A DNA stretch of 6,290 nucleotides from Anaerolineales bacterium Chloro_02 (GTDB lineage Bacteria; Chloroflexota; Anaerolineae; Anaerolineales; Anaerolineaceae): the NCBI GenBank assembly GCA_001603765.1, contig LUZV01000297.1:1-6290 (forward strand). Direction: 5' to 3'. Every line of letters starts with the position of its first letter. The first letter of the stretch is position 1. The notes under the pieces are model-generated. The model did not search any database, was not told where the DNA came from, and saw only the letters and a list, made by a program, of their open reading frames with translations. Shown piece after piece: positions 5,990 through 6,290 of the stretch. The position numbers were made by a program, and so were the translations under genes.

Positions 5990-6086
5990 TATCTGTGCCG
6001 TAAGGTATGGATCAATCACCATTTGGAAGAAACAACTGCTCAGAAGAGCTAACCATACCTTTTGTGCTGGCTGAAGAGCACAGATA
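5990..6086 (+). other. Nested inverted-repeat element, candidate structured RNA or 3' end
   Basis: An outer perfect 9-bp pair (TATCTGTGC 5990–5998 with GCACAGATA 6078–6086) encloses an inner perfect 9-bp pair (AAGGTATGG 6002–6010 with CCATACCTT 6053–6061). An apical GCTC-AGAA-GAGC hairpin (6038–6049) lies inside. The inner stem ends in TTTT (6060–6063) on the plus strand, as in a weak terminator of the kinase gene, but its loop is long. A competing hairpin, TGTGCT (6063–6068) with AGCACA (6077–6082), uses the same GCACA bases as the outer stem. Strand is assigned from the TTTT run only. It lies between the convergent kinase and membrane-protein genes and matches no RNA family I recognise. Confidence 0.4.
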
Positions 6087-6104
6087 GCTCCCCGGGTTTA
6101 ATGA

Positions 6105-6290
6105 TTAAGACGGTTTAAATCCTTCGGCTTTCAGCCACCAGATGAGGGCAATGATCCACCCAAACAGCATTCCGACTACGGTCATTTGGACGATGAACCA
6201 GGAGCTGCTCTCTTTTACCAATTCCACGAGGCTGCTGATGCCGAGTGTAAGCAGCAGATACGCCAAAAGCCCGCCGATCAGCGTGCAGAG
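6105..6290 (-). CDS. C-terminal part of a small membrane protein (cut by window end)
   Basis: An open frame with no stop runs from the window edge to a TAA at 6105–6107, giving the last 61 residues of a protein whose start lies beyond 6290. Two strongly hydrophobic segments are visible: residues ~3–22 (TLIGGLLAYLLLTLGISSLV) and ~31–53 (starting WFIVQMTVVG and ending IALIWWL). A short charged loop (VKESSS) separates them, and a polar end, KAEGFKPS, follows. This pattern is typical of a two-helix hairpin in the cytoplasmic membrane and is unlikely to arise by chance. I do not recognise the family. It is convergent with the kinase, 165 bp away, and its job is unknown. Confidence 0.6.
   Translation of the reverse strand, partial: LCTLIGGLLAYLLLTLGISSLVELVKESSSWFIVQMTVVGMLFGWIIALIWWLKAEGFKPS

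Noticed and set aside
5985..6091. Reading the nested repeats as a miniature transposable element
   Set aside because: No target-site duplication flanks the outer 9-bp repeats and no second copy is present in the window; kept only as an alternative.

Overview
The window looks like bacterial chromosome, most likely from a Chloroflexota (Anaerolineae-like) lineage. This is inferred from a CpXC-domain protein, an FHA–winged-helix regulator and a Hanks-type Ser/Thr kinase lying next to a translation operon. No species can be named from the sequence alone. Coding regions are moderately GC-rich, and the main promoter stretches are AT-rich.

Left part (1–2575): a core operon is transcribed leftward: rpsB (ribosomal protein S2), tsf (EF-Ts) and pyrH (UMP kinase). 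It starts at a TTGACT/TATACT promoter near 2549–2575. The rpsB leader of about 120 nt can fold into a compact four-way junction, with a second small hairpin around the Shine-Dalgarno sequence. A strong hairpin lies between tsf and pyrH, and a perfect 12-bp stem-loop terminator follows pyrH. The frr gene, which often follows pyrH, is not visible.

Middle (2576–4190): the intergenic part of the divergent region has no recognisable gene. An extended -10 promoter then leads into a 452-residue CpXC protein, which has an N-terminal four-cysteine zinc-ribbon-like domain. Its long helical C-terminal region seems to be built from about four degenerate copies of one repeat.

Right part (4194–5939): a 214-residue FHA–OmpR-type winged-helix protein is encoded leftward, with its stop 3 nt from the CpXC stop. 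It is divergent from a 330-residue Ser/Thr protein kinase with a C-terminal membrane anchor. The two share a 108-bp region with a symmetric pair of TATAAT boxes. The inferred logic is that the membrane-tethered kinase phosphorylates itself or partners on threonine, the FHA domain reads the phosphothreonine, and the winged helix turns this into transcriptional control. The CpXC protein is a possible substrate or partner.

Right edge (5940–6290): a nested inverted-repeat element (5990–6086) could be a structured RNA or 3' end. After it comes the C-terminal end of a leftward-transcribed small membrane protein that runs off the window.
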